Of a DNA stretch of 64,000 nt, positions 51,446 to 62,285 are shown in pieces. The notes below the pieces were generated by a model. That model ran no database searches. It was not told the DNA's origin and saw nothing but the letters and a program-made list of their open reading frames with translations. The position numbers and the translations under genes were made by a program. How positions within the stretch are numbered: position 1 is the stretch's first letter; each line of letters starts with the position of its first letter. Source of the stretch: Hevea brasiliensis (taxonomy: Eukaryota > Streptophyta > Magnoliopsida > Malpighiales > Euphorbiaceae). Location of the stretch: positions 68,532,324-68,596,323 of the forward strand of contig NC_079505.1 in assembly GCF_030052815.1 (NCBI RefSeq), read 5' to 3'.

Positions 51446-52850
51446 ATGAGAAGAGCTAAAAGCACAAGTGACACATCCTTATTGTTCAATCCTGAAATTG
51501 AGAAATTTTGTAGGGCCAACAAGAAAGAAACCAGAAAAAGAAAGGAAGCTTTGAGAGAAACCGAAATTGAAGCAAACATGGCTGATGAAAGAATTAGAAT
51601 TGGTGTTGGTAATGCTGGAAATGGTCAAAACAATGAAAATGAAGCCCAAGGGGAAGAAGTTGTTAATGCAAACGTGCCTAGGGGAAGTATGATGGATCAT
51701 GCTTTTCCACGTTTTGATGACTTGAGAGAGAGCATAGCAAGACCAAGAATCGATGCAAATAGCTGCAAGATGGATTTTGGAGTCCTTCAAATGATTCAGA
51801 ATTCTCAATTTGGAGGGCATCCTTCTGAAAATCCACACACACACCTGAAGAAATTTGCTATGATTTGTGACATGCAAAAACAACCTGGAGTGTCTGATGA
51901 TGTAGCAAGATTGAAGCTATTCCCGTTCTCTTTGAAAGATGGAGCATTGGATTGGCTTGATTCTTTACCTCACAACTCCATTACAAATTGGGAGCAACTC
52001 ACTGATGCATTTCTTGCACAATATTTTCCACCTGGAAAAACTCAAGAGTTGAGGAATCAAATGACAGCTTTCAGACTAAGAGAAGATGAAACTCTTTATG
52101 AGTCATGGATGAGATGGAAGGAATTAGAGAGATTATGCCTACATCATGCCATTCCAAAATGGATGATAAATCAGAATTTTTACACAAATGTCACTCCTGC
52201 AATTAGAGGGATTATTGATGCTCAAACAGGAGGAGAATTTATTATAAAGCATGAAGATGAAGCTTATGAGCTATTAGAGAAAATTGCAAAGAATACTCAT
52301 CTTTGGAGTAGTCCAAGAGGACCAGCTCCAACTCAGAAGAGACAAGCTGCTGGAATGTATGATCTTGACCCATTCAACATGATTAATGCAAAGTTTGATG
52401 CACTTACAAATGTCCTTGCTAAGAAGATGGAAGACTTGAGTATGTTGGTTAGTTCAACATCATCTTCTGGATGTTCACAACAAGTGGCTTATGCGGAGGA
52501 AACAACCAAATGGAATAGATTATGGAGAACAAGCGAGATATGTTGGTAATTATGGAAATAAGCAAATGGGAATCCTTATTCTCAAACTTACAATCCAAAT
52601 TGGAGGAATCATCCCAACTTTTCATGGGGAAATCAGCAAAGTCAAGTTCCAAATCGAATTTTCAACCACAACAAAGAAAGTCAAGTTCCATATCGAAAAT
52701 AGGCAACCATTGCCTAATTTTCAGCAGAAAAATATGAACCCTCCACCAAAACAGCAAGAACGAAATTCCACCACTGAAGCTTTATTGCAACAGATTCTTG
52801 CCAACCAAAATAAGCATGATGAGGAGATGAGAGAGGTCAAAAACTTGATG
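51446..52850 (+). pseudogene. Athila gag, N-terminal part, frameshifted
   Basis: An open frame of 367 codons runs to 52549. It begins with a basic, disordered lead, then the Athila gag core: ENPHTHLKKFAMICD, LFPFSLKDGALDWLDSLP, NWEQLTDAFLAQYFPPGK and QMTAFRLREDETLYESWMRW. After AYAEETTK the frame shifts at least twice. Pieces such as YGEQARYVGNYGNKQMG and NFQQKNMNPPPKQQER, followed by LLQQILANQNKHDEEM, continue to 52850 in another frame. There the sequence is cut by a solo LTR, and coding resumes at 54417. The product would be the capsid of the virus-like particle. Confidence 0.85.
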
Positions 52851-54416
52851 TGACTTATCCGCAAGTATACGGGTCGTCTCAAGTAATAAAGTGATGAATC
52901 AAGTATCGTTCCCACGAGGATTTGCTGTTTGATTACTAAACTATGAATGAAGCGATTATTTGGGCTAATGATTAATGAATAAATGGTAAATGTAAATGAA
53001 CAAGGTAAATTGATTAATCTAATTGAAATGGGTAAAGAGCAAACAAATAAATTCTAATTCTAGCTCGCAATTAAACTAAAATTAACAATGGGTAATTTAA
53101 ACGAAAGTCTAATTATGGTAAAAGTGATTCCAGAGTTGGGGGTTTATGCATAAATTAATTGGGATTTGTCTTGGGCATTCCAATTTTTAGGGAAAAATAG
53201 AGTTTGAAGGAAATTGATTCTAAATTCCTTTGATATCTTTTTCAAGCAAATCAAAGTGTATTCTAAAATAACCAAACCTACTTTCGTATGTATTTGATTA
53301 CTTTAAAACCCATTAAGTTTTGTAACCAATAATTAATTCCTCTTAAAGTCCTAGTTTATTTCTAAATCTATGTGATTTTAAGTTACAATACTTGATTAAC
53401 TATCAATGACCTTCACCTTTCGGTCCTTCAATCAAAGATTAACACAATACCCAATGGGTACCAACATTAGGCAAGTAAATCAAGCACACAAGGAAGGAAT
53501 CAAAACTCATATTCATATAAAATAAGGAAATACCCAATCCAAATCCACAAATTAATCTAAAACATATTTCCCAACTCTGAAATCTAAAGAAATTACTCAC
53601 TCATGATGGTATTTACAAGAAATATAGATGGAAGAATAAAGAAAAACATGATAAAAGGTCTGAAATGGGAAAACCCAGGTGGAAGAACCAAGGTCTCTGG
53701 TTTCTGAGCTCAAAAACTCGTGCAGCAGCTCCTCCTCCAGAGAATGGCGTCTTCTCTACCTCTTTCTATATAATTTTCTTTCCTTTTTGTTTTTCTCCCT
53801 CTTCCTCCTTGTGGCAAAAATAAGGAAATGATGAATTTATATGGTCCCAAAAAGTTGCCCTAAAAGTAAATAAGAGCCAAGGAGTGGATAGGAAATGAGG
53901 TGTAAAATTATCCAAGTCAAGTGACTATTCACGTTAGGCGATGCTTAGGGTTCGGCTTAACCCTAAGCAGCTTCTTAGCAAATTTAGCCTCTGGTCGCAC
54001 TGTCTGCTTAAGGTTAAGCAGACCTTCAGCAAATCTCGGCAGATTTAGAGTAAAATAGACTTTTCTGCTCAAGCTTGACTTGTGTTGCACCTTAAGCATT
54101 GCCGCTTTACCACGAGCATGACCTTAAGCAAGGTCTCAAGCAAATTTCTAGTTTGCTCTTTCAAGGCTTGATTTCTTCAACTTTCCTCCATGCTTAAAGA
54201 ATCCCAAATTTCTTCAAATCACTTCCTAATGCACTCATTGATCCTCGATTTGCCACAAAATCCTATCAAAAACAACAAAATTACAAAAATCAAATATAAA
54301 GTATCTAAAATTAACAAATAAACTAAAATAAAGCTAAAAACATAAAATATACTAAAATATAAGGGCAAAATGAATGCAAAACTACCCTAAAATGTCTATA
54401 TGAAATGAGTGTAACA
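52851..54416 (-). mobile_element. Solo LTR of a second Athila/Tat-like family inside gag
   Basis: Read on the minus strand, the segment starts TGTTACACTCATTTCATA and ends ACTTGCGGATAAGTCA, with the U5 phrase CTCGTGGGAACGATACTTG typical of this lineage. No primer site or internal region follows, so it is a solo LTR of 1566 bp. A TATATAG-like box lies near 53767 (minus), with palindromic CTTAAG modules at 53935-54150 on its upstream side. No clean 5-bp duplication is seen (TGATG on the left, ATGAG on the right). Instead ATGAGAGAGGT occurs 25 bases before the LTR and directly after it. Confidence 0.75.
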
Positions 54417-57059
54417 ATGAGAGAGGTGAAAGCAAGGCTGGAACAGATGCAAACACACAACAGAATGCTGGAAAACCAAATTGCACAACAAGCATCCTCC
54501 TCAAGTGCTAAGTCTTTTGGAAAGCTTCCAAGTCAACCAGAAAATCCAAGAGAGCAGTGTCAAGCTATTACTTTAAGAAGTGGAAAAGTTATAAATGATG
54601 AGAAGAGTGAAAATGATGAGAAGAGAGAAAATGAGAAAAATACTGATGAGAGTGAAAAACAAGAGAGTGCAGAAAAATGTAAGGAGAAATTTGAAGAAAA
54701 AGAAGAGAAGTATATACCTCCTGAGCCCTACAAGCCACAACTTCCCTTTCCACAAAGATTTCACAAAGCCAAGCTTGATAGGCAATTTGGGAAGTTCTTA
54801 GAGGTTTTGAAGAAACTTTACATAAATGTGCCTTTTATTGATGCTCTTTCACAAATGCCCTCTTATGCAAAATTCTTGAAAGAAATTCTCTCAAACAAGA
54901 GGAAACTTGAAGATGATGAAACTGTAGCCTTGACAGAAGAATGTAGTGCTATCCTTCAGAGGAAACTTCCTCCAAAGCTCAAGGATCCAGGGAGTTTTTC
55001 AATTCCATGCCACATTGGAGAGTCTTGTTCTACAAAAGCCTTATGTGATTTAGGGGCTAGTGTTAGCCTTATGCCCCTCTCCATCTATGAGAAGCTCAAC
55101 ATGGGAGACCTAAAGCCAACCCACATTTCTCTTCAGTTAGCTGACAGATCAATCAAGTATCCTGAAGGGATTTTGGAGAATGTACCTCTGAAGGTTGGGA
55201 AGTTCTACATACCTGTTGACTTTGTCATCTTGGACATGGAGGAAGATTTTAATATTCCAATTATCTTGGGAAGGCCTTTTCTAGCTACAGCAGGAGCATT
55301 GATTGATGTTAAGGGAGAAAAGCTGACTCTTAGGGTTGGTAAAGAGCAATTAATTTTCAATATTAATAACTCTATGAAGAAGCATCATTCTAAAGCTGAT
55401 ACTTGCTTGAGAGTTGATATTATTGATGAGCTGGTTGAAGAACATTTCAGGAAGAAATATCCAGAAGATCCACTTGAAAATTGTTTGGTTCATGGAGGAG
55501 GCATAGATTATGACAACCCTCATGTAGCTGCATATGCTCAACACTTAGAGGGAAATCCACCATTCATTTCTGCTCCAGTTTTTCAACTCACACAAAAGGA
55601 AAAAGCTGAATCTAAGCAACCATCATTCAAGGAAGAAGATGCACCTAAGGTAGAACTTAAGCAACTTCCTTCTCAGCTCAGGTATGAATTTCTTGGCACT
55701 AATAACACTTATCCAGTAATTGTAAATGCAAACTTGAGTGCCTTAGAGGCTGATAAGTTGTTAAGAGTGTTGAGAAAATTTAGGAAAGTTTTGGGATACA
55801 CCATAGATGACATTAAGGGAATAAGCCCACACTTTTGCATGCATAGAATCATTTTGGAAGAAAATTGTAAGCCATCTATTGAACATCAGAGGAGGTTGAA
55901 CCCAAATATGAAAGAAGTTGTTAAAAAGGAAATTTTGAAGTTGCTTGATGCAGGGATCATATATCCCATCTCAGACAGTACTTGGGTGAGCCCAGTACAT
56001 GTTGTCCCAAAAAAGGGTGGAATGACAGTGGTCAAAAATGAAAATAATGAATTAATTCCCACCAGAACAGTGACTAGTTGGCGAATGTGCATAGATTACA
56101 GAAAATTAAATGTTGCCACTAGAAAAGATCATTTTCCACTTCCCTTCATTGATCAAATGTTGGAAAGACTAGCTAGGCATTCTTACTTTTGCTATTTAGA
56201 TGGATATTCAGGTTTTTTTCAAATCCCTATCCATCCAAATGATCAAGAGAAAACCACTTTTACTTGTCCATATGGAACCTTTGCTTATAGAAGGATGCCA
56301 TTTGGGTTGTGTAATGCACCAGCCACTTTTCAAAGGTGCATGATGGCAATCTTCTCAGATTTCATTGAAGACATAATGGAGGTTTTTATGGACGATTTTT
56401 CTGTGTATGGATCTTCATTTGATATATGCTTGGCTAACCTTTCTAAAATTTTGCAGCGATGTGCAGATACTGACCTTGTGTTAAACTGGGAAAAGTGTCA
56501 TTTCATGGTTCAGGAAGGGATAGTACTTGGACATTTGGTGTCTAACAGAGGAATAGAGGTTGATAAAGCCAAAGTTGAAGTGATAGAAAAGATGGCTCCT
56601 CCTACCAATGTCAAAGGAATTCGAAGTTTTCTAGGACATGCCGGGTTCTACAGACGCTTTATCAAGGATTTTTCTAAAATAGCTAAACCTTTGTCTAATT
56701 TGTTAAGTAATGATACACAATTTATATTTGACCAAGAGTGTTTGGATGCCTTTTGCAGGTTGAAGCAAGCTCTTATCACTGCACCAATCATGCAACCACC
56801 TGATTGGAGCCTACCTTTTGAAATTATGTGTGATGCTAGCAACTATGCAATTGGGGCTGTTCTTGGTCAAAGAAAGGACAAAAAGGCTTATGCTATTTAT
56901 TATGCTAGTAGAACACTGGATGAGGCTCAAACAAATTATGCAACAACTGAAAAGGAATTTTTAGCAATTGTCTTTGCATTGGAAAAGTTCAGACCTTACA
57001 TTATAGACTCAAAGGTGGTTATATTTTGGATCATGCACCATCACGTATTTGCTCCGTAA
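54417..57059 (+). pseudogene. Athila gag C-terminus, protease, reverse transcriptase and RNase H
   Basis: The frame is open from inside the solo LTR to 57059 (884 codons counted from 54405). Residues ~1-150 finish gag (coiled segment, ITLRSGKV, E/K-rich run). The protease shows CDLGASVSLMP near 212, with Asp-Leu-Gly in place of the usual Asp-Ser/Thr-Gly, as in other Athila copies. RT spans roughly 500-690, with WRMCIDYRKLN, GYSGFFQIPI, PFGLCNAPATFQ and the catalytic FMDDF near 660. RNase H starts near 800 (FEIMCDASNYAIGAVLG). The frame is lost near 57030 by a small deletion, just before the HAALRYLL-type motif. RT itself has no visible lesion. Confidence 0.9.
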
Positions 57060-58573
57060 AAAGGAGGCCAAACCTAGGCTCATTAGGTGGATTCTGATGC
57101 TACAAGAGTTTGATTTGGAGATTAGAGATAAAAAAGGAGCTGAAAATGTAGTTGCTGATAATCTTAGTAGGTTGAAATTGGATGGTGAAGAATTGGATGA
57201 AATCCCTATTGATGAGTTTTTCTTGGATGAACAACTTTTCTCTCTTGTTGCTAAATTACCTTGGTATGCAGACTTTGTGAATTATCTATCTTGTGGAGTT
57301 TTACCCCTAGGAATGACATGGCAACAAAGGAAAAAGTTTATGCATGAAGTAAAATTTTATAGATGGGATGATCCTTTACTCTTTAGGAGATGTTGTGATG
57401 GTCTAATTAGAAGATGTATTCCTGAAGAGGAGGTTCAGAGTATTTTGCATCATTGCCATGCTTCTGATTATGGAGGTCATTTTGGCATCTCTAAGACAGC
57501 TAGTAAAATTTTGCAAGCTGGTTTCTTTTGGCCAAATCTTTTTAAGGATGTGAGGAAATTTGTGTTGAATTGTGATAAATGTCAAAGGAGTGGCAATTTG
57601 TCAAAAAGATCAAATGCCCTAAATAATATTCTTGAAGTGGAATTATTTGATGTTTGGGGAATAGATTTTATGGGGCCATTCCCTCCTTCATATGGTAATA
57701 GATACATCTTAGTTGGGGTTGACTATGTGTCAAAGTGGGTGGAAGCTATTGCAACTCCAACTAATGATGCCAGAGTGGTAGTGAAATTTTTGAAGAAATT
57801 TGTCTTGAGCAGATTTGGAGCTCCTAGGGCTATAATTAGTGATGGGGGTTCCCATTTTTGTAATAAGCAATTTGAGAGCTTAATGAGGAAGTATGGTGTA
57901 GTGCACAAGATAGCTACCCCATACCACCCTCAAACTTCAGGACAAGTTGAAATTTCTAACAGAGCTCAAGCATATTTTGGAGAAAACAGTGAACAATTCT
58001 CGGAAAGATTGGTCTATCAAACTAGATGATGCTTTATGGGCATATAGGACTGCCTACAAAACCCCTATAGGAACTACTCCCTTTAGGTTGGTGTATGGTA
58101 AGTCTTGTCATTTACCTGTGGAGCTAGAACATAGAGCATATTGGGCCATTCAGACCTTGAATTTTGATCTTAAGCAAGCTGGTGAGAAAAGGTTGTTACA
58201 ACTTAATGAGCTTGAGGAATTGAGGATGGATGCTTATGAAAGTGCCCGTATTTACAAAGAAAGAACTAAAGTTTGGCATGATAAGCATCTGAGGAAAAAG
58301 GAATTCAAAGAAGGTGATTTAGTTTTGTTGTTCAACTCAAGATTGAAATTGTTCCCTGGAAAACTTAAGTCAAGGTGGACTGGTCCATATAGAGTTTCTA
58401 AGGTTTTCCCATATGGAGCAATAGAAATTTGGAGTGAAAAATCTGGGAATTTTAAGGTCAATGGGCATAGATTGAAACATTACATAACTGGAGACCCAAT
58501 AATAGGAGCAAGCTGTTACAAGCTCTCCAATCCCTCACCTCTTTTCAGTAAAATTCATGAAGAGTCCAGCTAA
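57060..58573 (+). pseudogene. Athila RNase H end and integrase, frameshifted
   Basis: After the shift the next frame gives [20 protein letters not shown] and the RNase H-integrase connection. An HHCC-type zinc region follows ([13 protein letters not shown] ... NCDKCQ, about 57445-57590). The integrase core shows all three acidic residues: [16 protein letters not shown] and SGQVE. Directly after the Glu, a 2-base loss shifts the frame. The C-terminal part continues at about 57950 ([10 protein letters not shown]) through [21 protein letters not shown] and [16 protein letters not shown] to a stop at 58573. A repaired reading would be an ordinary Athila integrase; this one is broken. Confidence 0.85.
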
Positions 58574-59344
58574 GGACTATAAATTAGCCCTCTTGGGAGG
58601 CATCCCAAGTCCTTTTATTTTGCTTTTGTTGATTTACTTTCATTTTCATTAATTTTGTTTTTATCTTAAATTTCCTCAAATTCAATTTTTGACATTATTA
58701 AATCTTGTCCCTTGTAGATGTATATCAATGAAGAAAGGCTGGTGAACTATTGGGAGCTGCAATCTGGTTTATGCAGAGGAAAAATGCAATCTGCAGAAAA
58801 GGAAAAGTCCATGTGAGATAGATTACATCATTGAGTGCAATCTGGTTTATGCAGAGAGGAAGAAGAAATTCTGCAGCAAAGAGGGTGTTTCTGTGAGATG
58901 GCTTGTGTTTTTGGTGAGGTTGGGTGTGAGACTTTTAAGTATGTGTGATTTTAATCTTAATATGGTGGTAAGTGAGTCATTTTTGCAGTTTTGAGCTTCT
59001 TTGGGTTGTAGGATTCAAGGTAAAAATGCTGCATTTTCTTGGCAAAACTTGGAGACTTCATTTCATCATTTGTGGTTAGATGCAACTTCATGCAAATTTT
59101 ATGGAGTTTTATGTGCTAAATGTTGATTTGCAATTTGTCTTAAAATGGCATAGTTCTCAAAGGTCTTTTATGTAGGATCCATTTTTACATGCTTGTGTGA
59201 TGCCTTTTTGATATACTTTGTATATATTGATGTGTTTTTGGTGAAACTTCTCATGGTTTATGCTTCATGGAATTATATTTCCTCATTCTATAGTATTTTT
59301 CACACTTGCAATCCATGTTCTATTGCATTCTTGATCTTGCTAAC
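58574..59344 (+). other. Spacer between pol and the 73-bp array
   Basis: This part of the Athila internal region has no long frame. It includes a near duplication of GTGCAATCTGGTTTATGCAGAG around 58760 and 58838. It is the region where Athila elements often carry untranslated sequence before ORF3. Confidence 0.55.
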
Positions 59345-60445
59345 TTGTGCATAGCGGTGCATAGCTTATGCAATCCTGCATAACCACAATTCTTGCCATT
59401 TTCCACCTTTATTGCAAGTGCATAAGGAGAGTGCATAGCTTATGCACTTCTGCATAACCTCATTTTGTCAAATTTCATATCTGTCAAAACTTGCATAAGG
59501 TGAGTGCATGACTTATGCACATTTGCACAACTTCAAATTCTGCATTTTCTCTCTCTGTCGAAGTCTGCATAAGCAGAGTGCATAACCTATGCACTTCTGC
59601 ATAACCAAAAACTCTGAATTTCCAATTCTGCCGAGGGGTGCATAAGCAGAGTGCATAACCTATGCACTTCTGCATGACCAGAAACCCAGAAAAATCAAAC
59701 TTGCCGAGGGGTGCATAAGGAAGGTGCATAAGTTATGCACTTCCGTATAACCAAGAACTCCAAAAATTCAAACTTGCCGAGGGGTGCATAAGCAGAGTGC
59801 ATAACCTATGCACTTCTGCATGACCAGAAACCCAGAAAAATCAAACTTGCCGAGGGGTGCATAAGGAAGGTGCATAAGTTATGCACTTCCGCATAACCAA
59901 GAACTCCAAAAATTCAAACTTGCCGAGGGGTGCATAAGCAGAGTGCATAACCTATGCACTTCTGCATGACCAGAAACCCAGAAAAACCAAAGTTGCCGAG
60001 ACCTGCATAAGCAGAGTGCATAACTTATGCACAACTGCATGACCTAATTCTCTGAAACTCAAAACCCACCGAAGAGTGCATAAGCAGAGTGCATGACTTA
60101 TGCACATCTGCATGACCAAGATCCCAAAATATTAAAAATTGCCGATGTGTGCATAAGCAGAGTGCATAACCTATGCACTTCTGCATGACCCGATTTTCTA
60201 AACAACCACTTCTGCCGAGAGATGCATAAGGGGAGTGCATAACTTATGCACTCCCGCATGACTTCGCTCCTCAAAATTTCAAGGGTCACCGAAACTTGCA
60301 TAAGGAAGCTGCATGACCTATGCACAACTGCATGACCACCAACCGAAGATTTCAATACATGCCGATTCATGCATAAGGAGAGTGCATGACTTTTGAACTT
60401 GTGCATATGCCATTTCTCTTAAGTTTAAATCATTCTGAAACATGT
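59345..60445. repeat. Array of ~15 palindrome-bearing 73-bp monomers
   Basis: Unit starts at 59638, 59711, 59784, 59857, 59930, 60003, 60076, 60149 and 60222 are each exactly 73 bp apart, with more diverged units on both sides. Each has the plan TGCATAAG, 4-5 bases, GTGCATAAC[C/T]TATGCAC, 2-3 bases, GCATGACC or GCATAACC, a variable A/C-rich stretch, then TTGCCGAGG. Units at 59638, 59784 and 59930 are nearly identical, as are those at 59711 and 59857, so a 146-bp dimer has been duplicated. Minus-strand frames across the array are a by-product of 73 not being a multiple of three and of few stops in the motif. Confidence 0.95.
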
Positions 60446-60704
60446 ATAAAAGAGTGCACAGGTTATGCATAAATCATTTTCCCCTTATGCAGTCTCTTAC
60501 AAACCCGATTAAAATTCATTATCGGCAAACAAAAATACCAACCTCCACTTCACGCCTCTTCACCCCACGTAGTCCTTCAACCTCCATTCCTTAGGCATTC
60601 TCACCGTCTCTATCCGTCTTCTCCACTAGCACTTTCATCACGTAAACCCTAAATTTCCCCTACATTTTCATTTCCCCTTATCTCTTCCATCTTCTCCATC
60701 GGCA

Positions 60705-62285
60705 ATGGAGTCCCCTCCCCATTCGTCCACCTTCTCCTCTCGTAATCTCTCCATTGTCATCGATACCCCTAATCCCAATTCTCCTCCTGGCGACACCCCA
60801 CCACCTCCCCAACCACATACAAACGCAAAATCCGGTCCAAATCTGTGCGACCCATGTCCTCTGCTCCTCCTCTGTCCAAACGCAAAGACCCACCCACCCC
60901 ATTGTCGAAACCGCCTCCCAAAAAGCCAAAAGCTCCAGCCTCTACACCCTCTTCCAGCAAAAAGACAATTTCGGCAACCTCATTTGTATCAAAGCTACCA
61001 CAGCCTCTCCCAGATACGATTAAAAAAGCAGCTTTTAAGCACCTTAAGGATAGGAAGGTACAACCCACTAGGTATATATCTGCTGATGCTTTACAATCTC
61101 TTGGTTTATTTGACAATGTAGTTGCATATCTTGATGGCATGGGTTGGACTGAATTTGTGCATAAGCAAGAGATAGTTTATCCAATTCTAGTTTTGGAGTT
61201 TATTTCTTCATTCTCTGCTACCCTCAACTTGCATGATGTAGACCATAAACCAATTATGAAATTTAGATGCTTGGGGCAAAATAGAAGCTCATTGGACCAA
61301 TTTCATAGCATTTTTGGTTTTGCTATTGATGGGTTATTTAGAGTACCACATACTGGAGTGGAGGTAGCCAACAAGGGCATTTGGAATGCTGCCCAATTTT
61401 GGAGAATCATAACAAACCAACCTCAAACTTTCTCTGCTGGAAGATCAAAAACATCCCAAATACTTGACCCTGCACTTAGGTTTATTCATAGGCTGATGGC
61501 TAGCACCATATTGGGCAGAGGGACTAGTTCTGGTGCTGTGGGAAAATCTGAACTATTTATGTTATGGTGTGCATTTCACAAAGTTAAGGTATCTCCTGGT
61601 TATTTCTTTTGTGAACATGTCTTTGAATATTGCCACCAAATCCATAGGTGACATTGTTTTGGGTGGGCTCATCACTGTCATAGCCAAGCATTTTGGTTTT
61701 AATCCTGCAGAGCACTCAATACCAGCACTTGAGGACACTTCATATTTTGATACTACACATTTAACCAAAACAGGGTTCAATTTGTCATATTTTGATTCTG
61801 CCCACCCTGCAGCAGAAACTGAGCCTATTGCACAACCAGAAACCCAACCTTTCACATCAGTCCCACAGCACCCTACTACACCTACCCCACCCCCTCAGCC
61901 TACTCAGGACATTCCAGCTACCTCTGCTCAGCCCATACCTCCTACAGCTGAACCTTCCTCATCCACAGCACCTCCTACATTCAACACTAAAGCCTTATTC
62001 ACCTATCTTGAAAGGCTTAGTGATGATATATTCTTTGTGGATAAGAAGCTTGACACTGGTCTTGATACACTCAAGGATCGTCATGATCAACTATTTGACC
62101 TTGTCATGGAAACCAGGGACAAACAGAAAGAACTGAAGGAGATGGTGAAGCAACTCATGATCTTTTTGGGCATGCCACCCCCACCTCCATCACCTCCTCC
62201 AGCACCATCTTTTCGACAGCCGGCAGCAGCCACCAGCCCCTTAGCAACATCCTTGGACAAGGGCAAGACAATAGAACTAGATTAG
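60705..62285 (+). pseudogene. Athila third ORF (ATHILA ORF-1 family, env position), two frameshifts
   Basis: The likely start ATG is at 60705 (MESPPHSSTFSSRN). The frame changes between about 60773 and 60845, and again near 61640. The middle frame carries the recognised plant retrotransposon domain: RYISADALQSLGLFDNVVAYL, LVLEFISSFSATL, KFRCLGQNRSSLDQF, ANKGIWNAAQFWRII and LDPALRFIHRLMASTILGR. The last frame continues GDIVLGGLITVIAKHFGF, then a Pro/Thr-rich stretch (about 61810-61980), a helical segment (LERLSDDIFFVDKKLDTGLD) and a second proline-rich end. No transmembrane segment or signal peptide is evident, so a true envelope function is not supported. The function of this family is unknown. 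Confidence 0.75.

Noticed and set aside
59484..60406. Several minus-strand frames with repeated LCTLLMH-like text
   Set aside because: They are read-through of the 73-bp tandem repeats and shift frame with each unit; no start context or domain.
59345..60445. Regular direct repeats that might suggest a CRISPR array
   Set aside because: The whole 73-bp unit is repeated with no unique spacers, it lies within a plant retrotransposon, and no cas-like gene is present.
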